DNA of 64,000 nucleotides from assembly GCF_019343475.1 (NCBI RefSeq), contig NZ_CP072453.1, forward strand, positions 930,001 to 994,000. The letters run 5' to 3'. Of this stretch, positions 9,601 through 17,466 are shown piece by piece. The notes below the pieces were generated by a model that was not told the DNA's origin, made no database searches, and saw only the letters and a program-made list of their open reading frames with translations. The translations under genes were made by a program, and so were the position numbers. Each line of letters opens with the position of its first letter. Positions within the stretch are counted from its first letter, which is position 1. This DNA is from Providencia sp. R33 (lineage in GTDB: Bacteria; Pseudomonadota; Gammaproteobacteria; Enterobacterales; Enterobacteriaceae).

Positions 9601-11283
9601 TTCATACAGTTCAAAGGCTAATTTTTTATTATTTTCTGGGTCTTGGCGCAGTAAGTAATCCGCATAGTAATGCGCTAATGCGTCATTATCGCGTTCAACA
9701 ACGTCTTTCTTTAAGATATCAATAATGGTTTTTTCATCTACAAACGCTTTAATATCATAACGATAGTATAAATGAACTAGCATGCGATCTGCGGTGGATG
9801 GGTAGCCTCGTGAATCTAAGTTATCTTTAAGTATTTGTGTGGCTTTTTCGAGGTTTTTTTCAGTGCCGAAGCCATTAATATAACCACGAGCAAGCTGCAT
9901 TTGTGTTTCATAACTTGGCTGAATGTTGTTTGCTTTTACTGTCGCCTCAAAAGATTTTTCTGGTGAATATAATACACTGCCTTCAGTGCCATAAACTTGG
10001 CTGGCAAGAATTTGTGCCTTTGCTGAGTTTGGGTACTTCTTCATTAACTCAGGCAGATATTTCGCCACTGTCTCATTGAGTTTTTTCGTCGGAAAATCAT
10101 AGTCAGAGATAGCGCGCTGGGTAATGGTAATCAGCGCTTCTTGATGGCCAATATCGGCGGCAGCGGTTAAATACTTGTTGGCTAAGGCATCATCGCGGTC
10201 AACAGAACTAAAAGTAGTGCCTGAATAAGCGCGATAAGCTTCATACATTGCGTCTGGGTATTGCTGGTCAGCAGCCTCGGTGAGCGCTTTAATTTTTTTA
10301 TTATCAGCAAGGTAACTTAGGTACAGCGCTTTGGGTTTCTTTTGTTGTATCAGAGGGCGCAAATAGGCTATGGCGCGCAACTCACTGCGTTTGACGCCTT
10401 CACCCTCACTGTATTTATGATAGAGCGTGTAAATGGCGTATTCTTCACCTTTACTGGCTCTTTCTTCAAGATTGGCAAGGACTTGTTGTTTCTCTTCAGC
10501 TGTCTGTGAACCATACAGCGATAAAGGCGCTGGCTCTATATCATTGCTTTGGGAAATAAAATCTAACGTAGAGGAATAAGACATGCGCTCGTATTTTTTC
10601 GCCAATGCAGGGTTTGGTGCAATCCCATCGCCACCGTTTTCATAAATAGTGGCAAGTAGCATGGCAGGTAATGGGAAATCTCTGCTAACCAGCGGCGTTA
10701 AGATTTCAACGGCCTTTTTATTGTCTTTATCAAATTGATGGGCAATATAACCCAGCGCAAATTTTGATAAGTTGGAGCCTTGATCAGCGGCTAAGGTAAA
10801 GTATTGACGTGCCAGTTTGATGTCTTGGGGGATTTCATCGTATCTGTCCTCCATGTACACGCTGCCGACTAACTCTTGCGCTTCGATAACGCCTAAATCC
10901 GCGGCTTTGGTGAGTGACGTGAGGCCGCTTCTATCTTCTGGCGTATCATCTATCTCACGGTTATAGCGGTAATAACCTAGGTTATAGAGTGCATTCTTAT
11001 TATTGGCTTCAGCGGCTTTGATTAAATAACGCTGCGCAGCTTCATCATTAGGCTCAATACCAATTCCATCTTTATACATCATGGCTAAGGCATACGCAGA
11101 CTGAGAATCGTTATCGGCGTTTTTTTGGAACTGCTCAACAGCGGCTTTAGCATCACCTTGTTGATATAAGTCATACCCAGCTTGTGCTGAGTTGGATTGG
11201 CTTGATGCATTGATAAAGTAAATGCCAACAGCGATAGCAATTATTATCAATGCAAACAAACCCATCTTAAGCTGTTTAGTCAT
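6616..11283 (-). CDS. Giant Sel1-repeat protein, membrane anchored
   Basis: A 1555-residue protein with one hydrophobic segment near residues 7-25 and no clear cleavage site, so it is probably anchored in the inner membrane with the rest in the periplasm. Almost the whole length is built of Sel1-like (TPR-related) helical repeats; the clear ones show the A-x-LG-x-Y-G pattern, for example ALAMMYKDGIGIEPNDEAA near residue 65 and KVGRAYLYGNGVKEDRQQAK in the middle. Such repeats form superhelical scaffolds that bind other proteins. No enzyme domain is visible. AAGGA lies before the ATG. It stands alone between tctE and a DMT transporter. Specific function unknown. Confidence 0.85.
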   Translation of the reverse strand: MTKQLKMGLFALIIIAIAVGIYFINASSQSNSAQAGYDLYQQGDAKAAVEQFQKNADNDSQSAYALAMMYKDGIGIEPNDEAAQRYLIKAAEANNKNALYNLGYYRYNREIDDTPEDRSGLTSLTKAADLGVIEAQELVGSVYMEDRYDEIPQDIKLARQYFTLAADQGSNLSKFALGYIAHQFDKDNKKAVEILTPLVSRDFPLPAMLLATIYENGGDGIAPNPALAKKYERMSYSSTLDFISQSNDIEPAPLSLYGSQTAEEKQQVLANLEERASKGEEYAIYTLYHKYSEGEGVKRSELRAIAYLRPLIQQKKPKALYLSYLADNKKIKALTEAADQQYPDAMYEAYRAYSGTTFSSVDRDDALANKYLTAAADIGHQEALITITQRAISDYDFPTKKLNETVAKYLPELMKKYPNSAKAQILASQVYGTEGSVLYSPEKSFEATVKANNIQPSYETQMQLARGYINGFGTEKNLEKATQILKDNLDSRGYPSTADRMLVHLYYRYDIKAFVDEKTIIDILKKDVVERDNDALAHYYADYLLRQDPENNKKLAFELYEKASKYDYNGRVYYAAALLKYQPNETNTIANILVDLLDSPRARSELTPEELAIAYDVLFKTGLNRSDTKTLLVHLAANEKNAEAQKLIEPLIGTDADITYQYGITQLTNLKNVSALTNDELKPYYETILNAADLGSTSAMLYIVQNLDRVNYINDKAYYKDRFQAISGLTPDDIIPQYKRCAALGSNRCLYELGEIYQKGDYGEDANYDLAMEYFNKISDPDFSFLKSRKREIEKARASFITIQANAKNNDSDAIRTLANAYKFGNYGQKVDQQKWLEYLAKSAKLDNETALEELIDYYNENTELLSANKSKIIGYYDQLAALGSKNYTRELAHQYLNGSPLVEANRQKAREYYLKSGSWGNEYIKYMDDFDIGMKTLNENATAKYKVGRAYLYGNGVKEDRQQAKKYLKMASDEGNDNAIILYSEMLYIGELSADKKTLVVEPNWDEAIVYLRKYSNPNRVDEYTKLYDTAVVPAQNGDASAAEKLGDWYKSRGRASAAQLWYKKAIAGGNLAVYPSLDNVTEGSQAKRQNYLDGTARGDLFSKVQLAGDYLYDSSVLFESDEYNTAIQYLQEGMKSADSELSKQAFNSLANLYQNGIRSEKNDLNRSKDDKKYFALLESEAQNRPDALKRLYHYYASSDPQKALEYLEQAYKQGDMGAIKMLYEINSPGRYCSNSRNTDMDKAGTYLKEWLEKGKFEKNTDRTFIQEPEDLSRAMGDLYLEGECSVEQDLDKAIEWFEISLKYHDKYALGSLYNAYSRKNDAKHAYYIALKLEKDTDKIELMNKLSEEDKQEIDKRFKEEQNFQKYGRFAEEIEAKRVKAEAGDKMAAFSLGINYARGEMVPEDTQKMIYYYELAGKNGYPRAYNILGNLYRKDNERGLEKDFAKALYYFDLGAQQNDSNTAHLAGDMLYFGQGMPKDYVRAAKYYDMTDLEQGAHHAMAKYKLAYMYYNGWIGTKSKEDLQKAHDYLELGAKYQDKDSINALQKWDFSALKK

Positions 11284-11646
11284 GGTTTTTCCTTGTTATG
11301 GCAGATCAGATTGTTTGCCACGATCCTGTGTTTAGCGCATACCCTAGGTTAATACTACTAAAGGGGTATTTGTTTGGCTTAAGTCTAATTGCTTATGGAG
11401 AAGATTCAATCGGATTTTGTCTACAATGGGCAATAAGGCGGCTTTGAGCTTACCAATGGCAGAAAAATAATGAATAACTGAGTGATTTTAAAATGTCACA
11501 AAGCATTAACGTTGATAAATAAGAGTCGAAAAAAATGAGGATGTGAGAAAAATCGATAAATTATCTTGCAGGGGGGGTTCAAACATAGCCCCACAATGTG
11601 GGGCATATGAGTGACGACATTGCTTTATTGCTTTTGTAATTCTATT
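11284..11646. other. Gene-free stretch upstream of the Sel1 gene
   Basis: This 363-base stretch holds the upstream region of the Sel1 gene and the trailer of the DMT transporter gene. It contains a NarL/NarP-like paired heptamer (11353-11368), a G7 run near 11571 and a short palindrome (11588-11604). No open frame with a ribosome site was found. Confidence 0.5.
11353..11368. promoter_or_regulatory. Possible NarL/NarP 7-2-7 site
   Basis: TACTACT-AA-AGGGGTA is an inverted pair of heptamers two bases apart. One arm fits the NarL/NarP consensus TACYYMT exactly (TACCCCT on the minus strand) and the other with one mismatch. It ends 70 to 85 bases before the start of the Sel1 gene. Nitrate or nitrite control is only a suggestion. 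Confidence 0.3.
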
Positions 11647-12567
11647 TTACTGGCAACTATCCTTTTGAACCACCTTTTTTTCACGGCGGAACATTTGTGT
11701 GAGCGGGGTACGTAACTGCTGCGCTAACATCACACCCAGTAATACCACGCCTCCGCCGATCAAATGATAGCTTTTTAGCTCTTCACCCAAGGCGAAAATA
11801 GCGATAATTGCAGTGAATACTGGTGCAAGATTCATAAATATGGACGTGGTGTTTGCCCCTAAGCGCATCACTCCTTGGATCCACATAGCAGGCGCGACAA
11901 TGGAGGCGGCAATCCCTGCAAATATCACTAACCCAATATTGTGACTATTCAGAGCCACATCCTCGGCCATTAAGAAGTTTGGTAACAACAAAATCACGCC
12001 AAAGAAAATTTGCACATAGAGTGAATCCCAGCTAGAGAGCTGAATTGACCAACGCTTTGTCAGTACGCCATAGAGGGCATATGCCGCGGAGGCAATAATC
12101 ATCATTAACTCGCCTTGGCCTAACCCGTGGGAGAGTAATGCGCTTGGGTTGCCTTGGCTGACTAACCATAATAAGCCAAACAGCGACAAAGCAGAGCCCA
12201 GAACGATACCGACTGTTGGGATCACGCGCAGAACAAAAATACTGATGATAACCGTCAATAATGGGATCAGTGAGTTCATAATCCCCATAAACGTGGCGCT
12301 GACACTGTGTGCGGCATAGTAGGCTAAGCTTTGGTATAACATCATCCCTAGCGCCCCTAAAATAGCTAATTGCCACCAATGTTTCATCACTACTTTATGG
12401 TTTCGTAGCACAGAGCGCAGCACAAAAGGTGTCATAACAATTAACGCAAGTGCCCAGCGGTAAAAGGAAATTGCCGCAGGATCAATGGCAGTGGACGCCG
12501 CTTTGTTGACGATGGCGTTGACTGACCATAACAAAACCGCAATCAGCGGAAAAAGCAAATTCTTCAT
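11647..12567 (-). CDS. EamA/DMT-family transporter
   Basis: A 306-residue membrane protein with about ten membrane segments arranged as two EamA repeats, the architecture of drug/metabolite exporters of the DMT superfamily. Inner-membrane efflux of a metabolite or amino acid is likely, but the substrate cannot be read from the sequence. The start at 12567 (MKNLLFPLIAVLLW) is preferred because GGGAGA lies eight bases upstream; a start 13 codons earlier has no such site. It diverges from an AraC-type regulator, which probably controls it, an arrangement similar to nimT/nimR in E. coli. Confidence 0.85.
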   Translation of the reverse strand: MKNLLFPLIAVLLWSVNAIVNKAASTAIDPAAISFYRWALALIVMTPFVLRSVLRNHKVVMKHWWQLAILGALGMMLYQSLAYYAAHSVSATFMGIMNSLIPLLTVIISIFVLRVIPTVGIVLGSALSLFGLLWLVSQGNPSALLSHGLGQGELMMIIASAAYALYGVLTKRWSIQLSSWDSLYVQIFFGVILLLPNFLMAEDVALNSHNIGLVIFAGIAASIVAPAMWIQGVMRLGANTTSIFMNLAPVFTAIIAIFALGEELKSYHLIGGGVVLLGVMLAQQLRTPLTQMFRREKKVVQKDSCQ

Positions 12568-12596
12568 TAAAACATTCTCCCATATCGAATGTGATC

Positions 12597-12630
12597 CAGT
12601 ATACATCTGACCGATTTTTTATATATACTG
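12597..12630. promoter_or_regulatory. Inverted repeat between exporter and AraC gene, candidate operator
   Basis: CAGTATA (12597-12603) and TATACTG (12624-12630) form a perfect 7-base inverted repeat with a 20-base spacer in the 101-base divergent region. The position suits binding by the adjacent AraC-family protein. Binding is inferred. Confidence 0.4.
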
Positions 12631-12668
12631 ATAACCAGACAATCGATAACGCTTTTCAGACAGGTATC

Positions 12669-13490
12669 ATGGGAAATTCAAAATTAGATATTTGGCAAAT
12701 CAGTGAATGCAATATTATTGAGCCTGAACTTATTGCATTTCGCCACGAACAAACCGCTGCTCTCACCGAATATAAATCACATTCACACCCCTTTGGGCAG
12801 ATGTTGTATGTGGTGTGCGGTATTATGGAAATGGAAGTGGCTGGAAAGCACTACTTGGCGCCGCCTGAATTTTGTATCTGGATCCCCGCGAATATCTCCC
12901 ATGCTAGCTTTAATAAAGAAAGTGTCAAATTTCGCATTGTAGATTTCTCACATGAATATAATGAGGTGTTAGCTCAGCGCCCGTGTGTGGTTCGTTTAAG
13001 CCCGATATTTCAATCCATTATGACGGATATGTACCAGCGGGGGGTTGTTCAACCCGAAACGGAGCAAGATTTACGCCTTGCCCATGTTCTGATTGACCAA
13101 TTTTCACTTTCCCCATGCCAAGACACCTATTTGCCCGCCACTAAGGACAAATTTTTAGCACCGATTTTACAAGAACTGCAAAACGACCCTGCCGATAACA
13201 CCACGCTGGCGGAATGGGCAAAACGTTATTATACCTCAGAGCGAACGTTATCAAGGCGTTGCCAACAAGAACTCGGTATGTCATTTAGTGAGTGGCGGCA
13301 ACGTTTACGCTACTTACATGCCGTTGCAGGCTTAGAGCGCGGAAAAAGCGTGCACGAAGTGGCGTTAGATGTAGGATATAGCTCGGCATCGGCATTTATT
13401 GCCATGTTCCAACAAATTTCTGGGGTGACACCTGACCGGTTTCGTGTGAAAGAATTTGCGATGGACGATAACTTGAGTCTAGAGCGCTAA
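12669..13490 (+). CDS. AraC-family transcriptional regulator with N-terminal cupin
   Basis: A 273-residue regulator. The N-terminal part is a cupin-like sensing domain (HSHPFGQMLYVVCGIMEMEV near residue 40). The C-terminal ~100 residues carry two helix-turn-helix motifs, LAEWAKRYYTSERTLSRRC and VHEVALDVGYSSASAFIAMF, followed by the family ending GVTPDRFR. The start at 12669 has AGG five bases upstream; an earlier in-frame start at 12591 would add 26 residues that do not resemble the family. It most likely controls the divergent DMT exporter. The inducer is unknown. Confidence 0.85.
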   Translation: MGNSKLDIWQISECNIIEPELIAFRHEQTAALTEYKSHSHPFGQMLYVVCGIMEMEVAGKHYLAPPEFCIWIPANISHASFNKESVKFRIVDFSHEYNEVLAQRPCVVRLSPIFQSIMTDMYQRGVVQPETEQDLRLAHVLIDQFSLSPCQDTYLPATKDKFLAPILQELQNDPADNTTLAEWAKRYYTSERTLSRRCQQELGMSFSEWRQRLRYLHAVAGLERGKSVHEVALDVGYSSASAFIAMFQQISGVTPDRFRVKEFAMDDNLSLER

Positions 13491-13568
13491 CTCTCGTAGG
13501 CATCTGGGTTAAACCGTGGCAAAATATTATGATACAGAGCAAAATTGCCAATCATTGGGATACACAGC

Positions 13569-14705
13569 GTGAAAATTTTAGTTGATGAAAATATGCCTTA
13601 TGCTCAGGCACTGTTTAGTGAGCTAGGCGATGTTAAAGCCGTACCGGGACGCCCGATCCCTGAACAAGAACTCATTGATGCAGATGCATTAATGGTTCGT
13701 TCCATCACCAAAGTCAATGAATCACTTCTGAATAATACGCCTGTTAAATTTGTCGGCACTGCGACTGCGGGGTTTGATCACGTGGATACGGCGTGGTTAT
13801 CCAGCGCCAATATTGGTTTTTCTTCTGCGCCAGGCTGCAATGCGATTGCGGTGGTGGAATACGTGTTTTCCGCTTTATTACTGCTTGCGCAGCGCGATAA
13901 CTTTGATTTACGAGATAAAACGGTTGGGATCATTGGTGTTGGCAATGTGGGTGGCCGTTTAGCTACACGCTTAAATGCATGGGGTGTGAAAACGGTTTTA
14001 TGCGATCCGCCACGTGCTGCAAAAGGTGAAAAAGGGCCATTTGTGGCTTTTGATGAGCTGCTTGCTCAGGCGGATGTGTTGACTTTCCATACCCCACTGA
14101 ATATGGCAGGGGAAAACCAAACTTTCCATTTGATGGACAAAACACGCTTAGAAAACTTGCGTGATGGCACTATTTTAATCAATGCTAGCCGTGGTGAGGT
14201 TATTGATAATCAAGCATTATTGTCAGTGCTTCAGAAAGAAAAGAAAATAAGTGTCGTGTTGGATGTTTGGGAACCAGAACCTGACTTAAATACCGACTTG
14301 CTCCGTTTGGTCGATATCGGTACGCCACACATTGCAGGATATACCTTAGAGGGCAAAGCACGAGGAACGACGCAAGTTTATGAAGCTTACTGTCAGTTTC
14401 TCGGCAAATCGGCGCACGTTTCCCTCTCATCGCTATTGCCAAAACCCGATATCAGTGAATTGACTTTCAATGGTAAATTAACGCAAAACCAGCTCAAAAG
14501 GTTAGTGCATCTAGTGTATGATGTGCGCCATGATGATGCCACATTAAGAGCTGTTGCAGGAATCAAAGGTGAATTTGATAAACTGCGTAAAAATTACCAA
14601 GAGCGCCGTGAGTGGTCATCCTTGAATGTGATTTGTGATGACGCACAAACGGCTACTTTGCTCACAGAGCTTGGTTTTAAGGCGCGCTTAATTCACGCAT
14701 CATAG
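13569..14705 (+). CDS. pdxB: PdxB, erythronate-4-phosphate dehydrogenase
   Basis: NAD-dependent oxidation of 4-phosphoerythronate to 2-oxo-3-hydroxy-4-phosphobutanoate, the second step of the DXP-independent vitamin B6 pathway, in the cytoplasm. The protein is a D-2-hydroxyacid dehydrogenase with a Rossmann motif (VGIIGVGNVGGRLATRL) and the catalytic set Arg208, Glu237 and His254 at the E. coli positions. The GTG at 13569 gives VKILVDENMPYA and exactly 378 residues, the E. coli length; a TTG eight codons earlier is not supported. Its own terminator follows, separating it from usg. Confidence 0.95.
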   Translation: MKILVDENMPYAQALFSELGDVKAVPGRPIPEQELIDADALMVRSITKVNESLLNNTPVKFVGTATAGFDHVDTAWLSSANIGFSSAPGCNAIAVVEYVFSALLLLAQRDNFDLRDKTVGIIGVGNVGGRLATRLNAWGVKTVLCDPPRAAKGEKGPFVAFDELLAQADVLTFHTPLNMAGENQTFHLMDKTRLENLRDGTILINASRGEVIDNQALLSVLQKEKKISVVLDVWEPEPDLNTDLLRLVDIGTPHIAGYTLEGKARGTTQVYEAYCQFLGKSAHVSLSSLLPKPDISELTFNGKLTQNQLKRLVHLVYDVRHDDATLRAVAGIKGEFDKLRKNYQERREWSSLNVICDDAQTATLLTELGFKARLIHAS

Positions 14706-14726
14706 ATTTTAGTAATATGAACATCC

Positions 14727-14773
14727 AATTAAATGACTTCAATTATTGAGGTCATTTAATTTTTTATTTTTTA
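14727..14773 (+). terminator. Terminator after pdxB
   Basis: A perfect 11-base inverted repeat (AATTAAATGAC at 14727-14737, GTCATTTAATT at 14751-14761) with extra pairing inside is followed by TTTTTATTTTTT. It ends only about 12 bases before the usg start. Confidence 0.75.
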
Positions 14774-14784
14774 GAGGAATAGCC

Positions 14785-15795
14785 ATGACTGAAGGTTGGA
14801 ATGTTGCAGTATTGGGTGCAACCGGTGCTGTGGGTGAAGCGATAATTTCACTGTTACAAGAAAGAGAATTCCCAGTCGGTGAGCTGTATTTACTGGCCAG
14901 CGAACGCAGTGCGGGAGAGAGCGTGCGTGTTAATGGCAAAAGTATTCAAGTTATTGATGCCAAAGACTTCGATTGGTCACAAGCTCAAATGGCCTTTTTC
15001 GCGGCAGGTGAAGCGGCTTCGCTACAATATGCAGAGTCCGCAGCACAAGATGGCTGCATCGTGATTGATACTAGCGGCGTATTTGCCCAAGAACCTGATG
15101 TGCCATTAATTGTGCCGAGTGTGAACCCACAAGTATTAGCTGATTACCGTAACCGTAATATTATTTCATTAGCAGATAGCGCAGTTAGCCAGTTATTAAC
15201 AGCAATTAAGCCGTTAGTGGATGCTGCAGGTTTAGGCCGTATCACATTAACCAATATGTTGTCTGTTTCTAGCTATGGTAAAGCCGCAGTTGACGAATTG
15301 GCGGGGCAAAGTGCTCGTTTATTAAACGGTATTCCCGCAGAAGAAGGGCGTTTTAGTAAACAATTAGCCTTCAACATGTTGCCATTATTGGCGGACATGG
15401 ATGGCAGTGTGTCGCATGAACGTCGCTTAGTTGAACAGGTGCGTAAAGTATTGCAGGACGACGGTTTACCTGTCGCCGTTAGTTTTATTCAATCCCCTGT
15501 TTTCTATGGTAATGCGCAAGTTGTCCATTTAGAAACGCTACGCCCAATCAGTGCAGAAGAAGCGAACGATGAATTTGAACGTTTTGACGATATTCAGGTC
15601 TCAGAAGAGGGTGATTATCCAACGCAAGTGACTGAAGCATCGGGTAATGACCAGCTTAGTATTGGCTGTGTGCGTAATGACTATGGTATTCCTGAAATTT
15701 TACAGTTCTGGTCAGTTGCGGATAACGTACGTTTCGGTGGTGCATTAATGGCGGTTGAAACGGCAGAAAAACTGGCTCAGGAGCTGTTTTACTGA
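14785..15795 (+). CDS. usg: Usg, aspartate-semialdehyde dehydrogenase-like protein
   Basis: A 336-residue protein of the aspartate-semialdehyde dehydrogenase fold, with an NADP-binding start (VAVLGATGAVGEAI). The catalytic Cys of true dehydrogenases, normally in an NCTT-type motif, is missing: the matching stretch reads ISLADSAVSQ near residues 127-136. This is also the case in E. coli Usg, so the protein is probably not an active dehydrogenase and its role is unknown. An AGAGGA site precedes the ATG at 14785. The stop codon overlaps the truA start by one base (TGATG). Confidence 0.92.
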   Translation: MTEGWNVAVLGATGAVGEAIISLLQEREFPVGELYLLASERSAGESVRVNGKSIQVIDAKDFDWSQAQMAFFAAGEAASLQYAESAAQDGCIVIDTSGVFAQEPDVPLIVPSVNPQVLADYRNRNIISLADSAVSQLLTAIKPLVDAAGLGRITLTNMLSVSSYGKAAVDELAGQSARLLNGIPAEEGRFSKQLAFNMLPLLADMDGSVSHERRLVEQVRKVLQDDGLPVAVSFIQSPVFYGNAQVVHLETLRPISAEEANDEFERFDDIQVSEEGDYPTQVTEASGNDQLSIGCVRNDYGIPEILQFWSVADNVRFGGALMAVETAEKLAQELFY

Positions 15796-16610
15796 TGTCC
15801 GAGTCAACAAAGTTGCATCGTATCGCGTTAGGTATTGAATACAACGGCAGCCGGTATTTTGGTTGGCAACGCCAACAAGAAGTAAAAAGTATACAAGGCT
15901 GCCTTGAGGAAGCCTTGTCGAAAATTGCCGCTGAGCCGATTGGCGTGTTTTGCGCGGGTCGAACAGACGCAGGCGTTCACGCAACGGGGCAAGTGGTGCA
16001 TTTTGAAACTTCGGCTGAACGCAAAGAAGCGGCTTGGACGATGGGGGCGAACACCCATTTACCGCCAGATATTGCGGTACGTTGGTGCCAACCTGTAAAT
16101 GATGAGTTTCATGCACGCTTTAGTGCAACGGCGCGCCGCTATCGCTATGTGATTTTTAATCATCGTTATCGGCCCGCTATTTTATCCAGTGGTGTGACCC
16201 ATTTTCATTATCCACTGGATGAAAAACGAATGCACGACGCGGCACAGGCACTGATTGGAGAGCGTGATTTCACCTCATTCAGAGCAGTCCAGTGTCAGTC
16301 TAGAACACCTTGGCGTAATGTAATGCACGTCAATGTGAGCCGCCACGGGAACTATGTGGTGGTGGATATTAAAGCAAATGCGTTTGTACACCATATGGTG
16401 AGAAACATTGTTGGTAGTTTGCTGGAGATTGGCTGTGGCAATCAAGAGATTGATTGGATGGCTCATCTTCTTGAATTAAAAGACCGAACTAAGGCTGCCG
16501 CCACGGCAAAAGCGGAAGGGCTTTATTTGGTCAGTGTGGATTATCCAGAGAAATTTGCGCTCCCAAGTAATGTCATGGGGCCACTTTTTCTTGACGATGA
16601 ACTGATGTAA
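15795..16610 (+). CDS. truA: TruA, tRNA pseudouridine(38-40) synthase
   Basis: Converts uridines 38, 39 and 40 in the anticodon stem of many tRNAs to pseudouridine. The catalytic Asp lies in CAGRTDAGVHATGQVVHF (Asp58). The second conserved block, FVHHMVRNIVGSLLEIG, is near residue 197. Length 271 compares with 270 in E. coli. It is translationally coupled to usg and sits in the conserved pdxB-usg-truA-dedA order. Confidence 0.96.
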   Translation: MSESTKLHRIALGIEYNGSRYFGWQRQQEVKSIQGCLEEALSKIAAEPIGVFCAGRTDAGVHATGQVVHFETSAERKEAAWTMGANTHLPPDIAVRWCQPVNDEFHARFSATARRYRYVIFNHRYRPAILSSGVTHFHYPLDEKRMHDAAQALIGERDFTSFRAVQCQSRTPWRNVMHVNVSRHGNYVVVDIKANAFVHHMVRNIVGSLLEIGCGNQEIDWMAHLLELKDRTKAAATAKAEGLYLVSVDYPEKFALPSNVMGPLFLDDELM

Positions 16611-16675
16611 ATCGACGTTAACTTTATCTCATAATTACTGCAAATAGCACGGATGCTATTATTAATGAGGATTAT

Positions 16676-17362
16676 ATGGAATTTATCAGTTTTATTATCG
16701 ACTTTATTTTACATATCGATGTGCACCTCGCTGAACTGGTCAGAGATTATGGCACGTGGGTATATGGTATTCTGTTCCTGATCCTATTTTGTGAAACAGG
16801 GTTAGTGGTCACACCATTTTTGCCGGGGGATTCGTTATTATTTGTCGCGGGCGCCATTTCGTCCTTAGACAGTAATGAACTCAACGTGCATTTAATGGTA
16901 GCGTTAATGATTACAGCGGCAATTATTGGTGATGCGGTAAACTATACGATTGGGCGTATTTTTGGGGAAAGATTATTTAAAAATCCAGATTCAAAGATTT
17001 TTCGTCGAGTCTATTTAGACAAAACCCATGCATTTTATGAAAAACACGGCGGTAAAGCGATTATACTGGCGCGTTTCGTGCCGATAGTCAGAACTTTTGC
17101 ACCTTTCGTTGCAGGAATGGGCAAAATGTCTTATCGTCACTTTGCATTTTATAATGTGACGGGCGCATTTATTTGGGTATTATTATTCACTTATGCAGGG
17201 TATTTCTTCGGTGAATTACCGTTCGTACAAAAGAATTTGAAATTACTGATAGTCGCGATTATCTTTGTTTCAATTCTGCCGGGTGTGGTTGAAATTATTC
17301 GCCATCGCCGAATTGCAGCAAAAGAAAAGCGTGCGGCAGCGCAAAAAATCGATAACCACTAA
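16676..17362 (+). CDS. dedA: DedA-family inner membrane protein
   Basis: A 228-residue inner-membrane protein of the DedA/SNARE-associated family, now linked to flipping of lipid carriers and to membrane homeostasis. It has the family signatures ETGLVVTPFLPGDSLLFVAG near residue 40 and ARFVPIVRTFAPFVAG near residue 137, and several hydrophobic segments. Position between truA and accD matches E. coli dedA. GAGG lies before the ATG. A basic tail faces the cytoplasm. Confidence 0.92.
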   Translation: MEFISFIIDFILHIDVHLAELVRDYGTWVYGILFLILFCETGLVVTPFLPGDSLLFVAGAISSLDSNELNVHLMVALMITAAIIGDAVNYTIGRIFGERLFKNPDSKIFRRVYLDKTHAFYEKHGGKAIILARFVPIVRTFAPFVAGMGKMSYRHFAFYNVTGAFIWVLLFTYAGYFFGELPFVQKNLKLLIVAIIFVSILPGVVEIIRHRRIAAKEKRAAAQKIDNH

Positions 17363-17466
17363 GTGGTTTAAAAAGTTTTTATCTACAGTGAGATATCATT
17401 GTGGTTTAATGGCAAAAAATTACATACTGGTGATAACCAGAGTGAATCAGACAAAAAGGTCCATTA

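Noticed and set aside
11588..11604. Palindrome GCCCCACA/TGTGGGGC as a terminator of the DMT gene
   Set aside because: The loop would be one base and no T run follows on either strand. It may be a structure, but a terminator call is not supported.
17354..17368. AACCACT/AGTGGTT palindrome over the dedA stop as a terminator
   Set aside because: The arms leave a one-base loop, the usable stem is five bases, and accD is probably expressed from the same region. Evidence is too weak.
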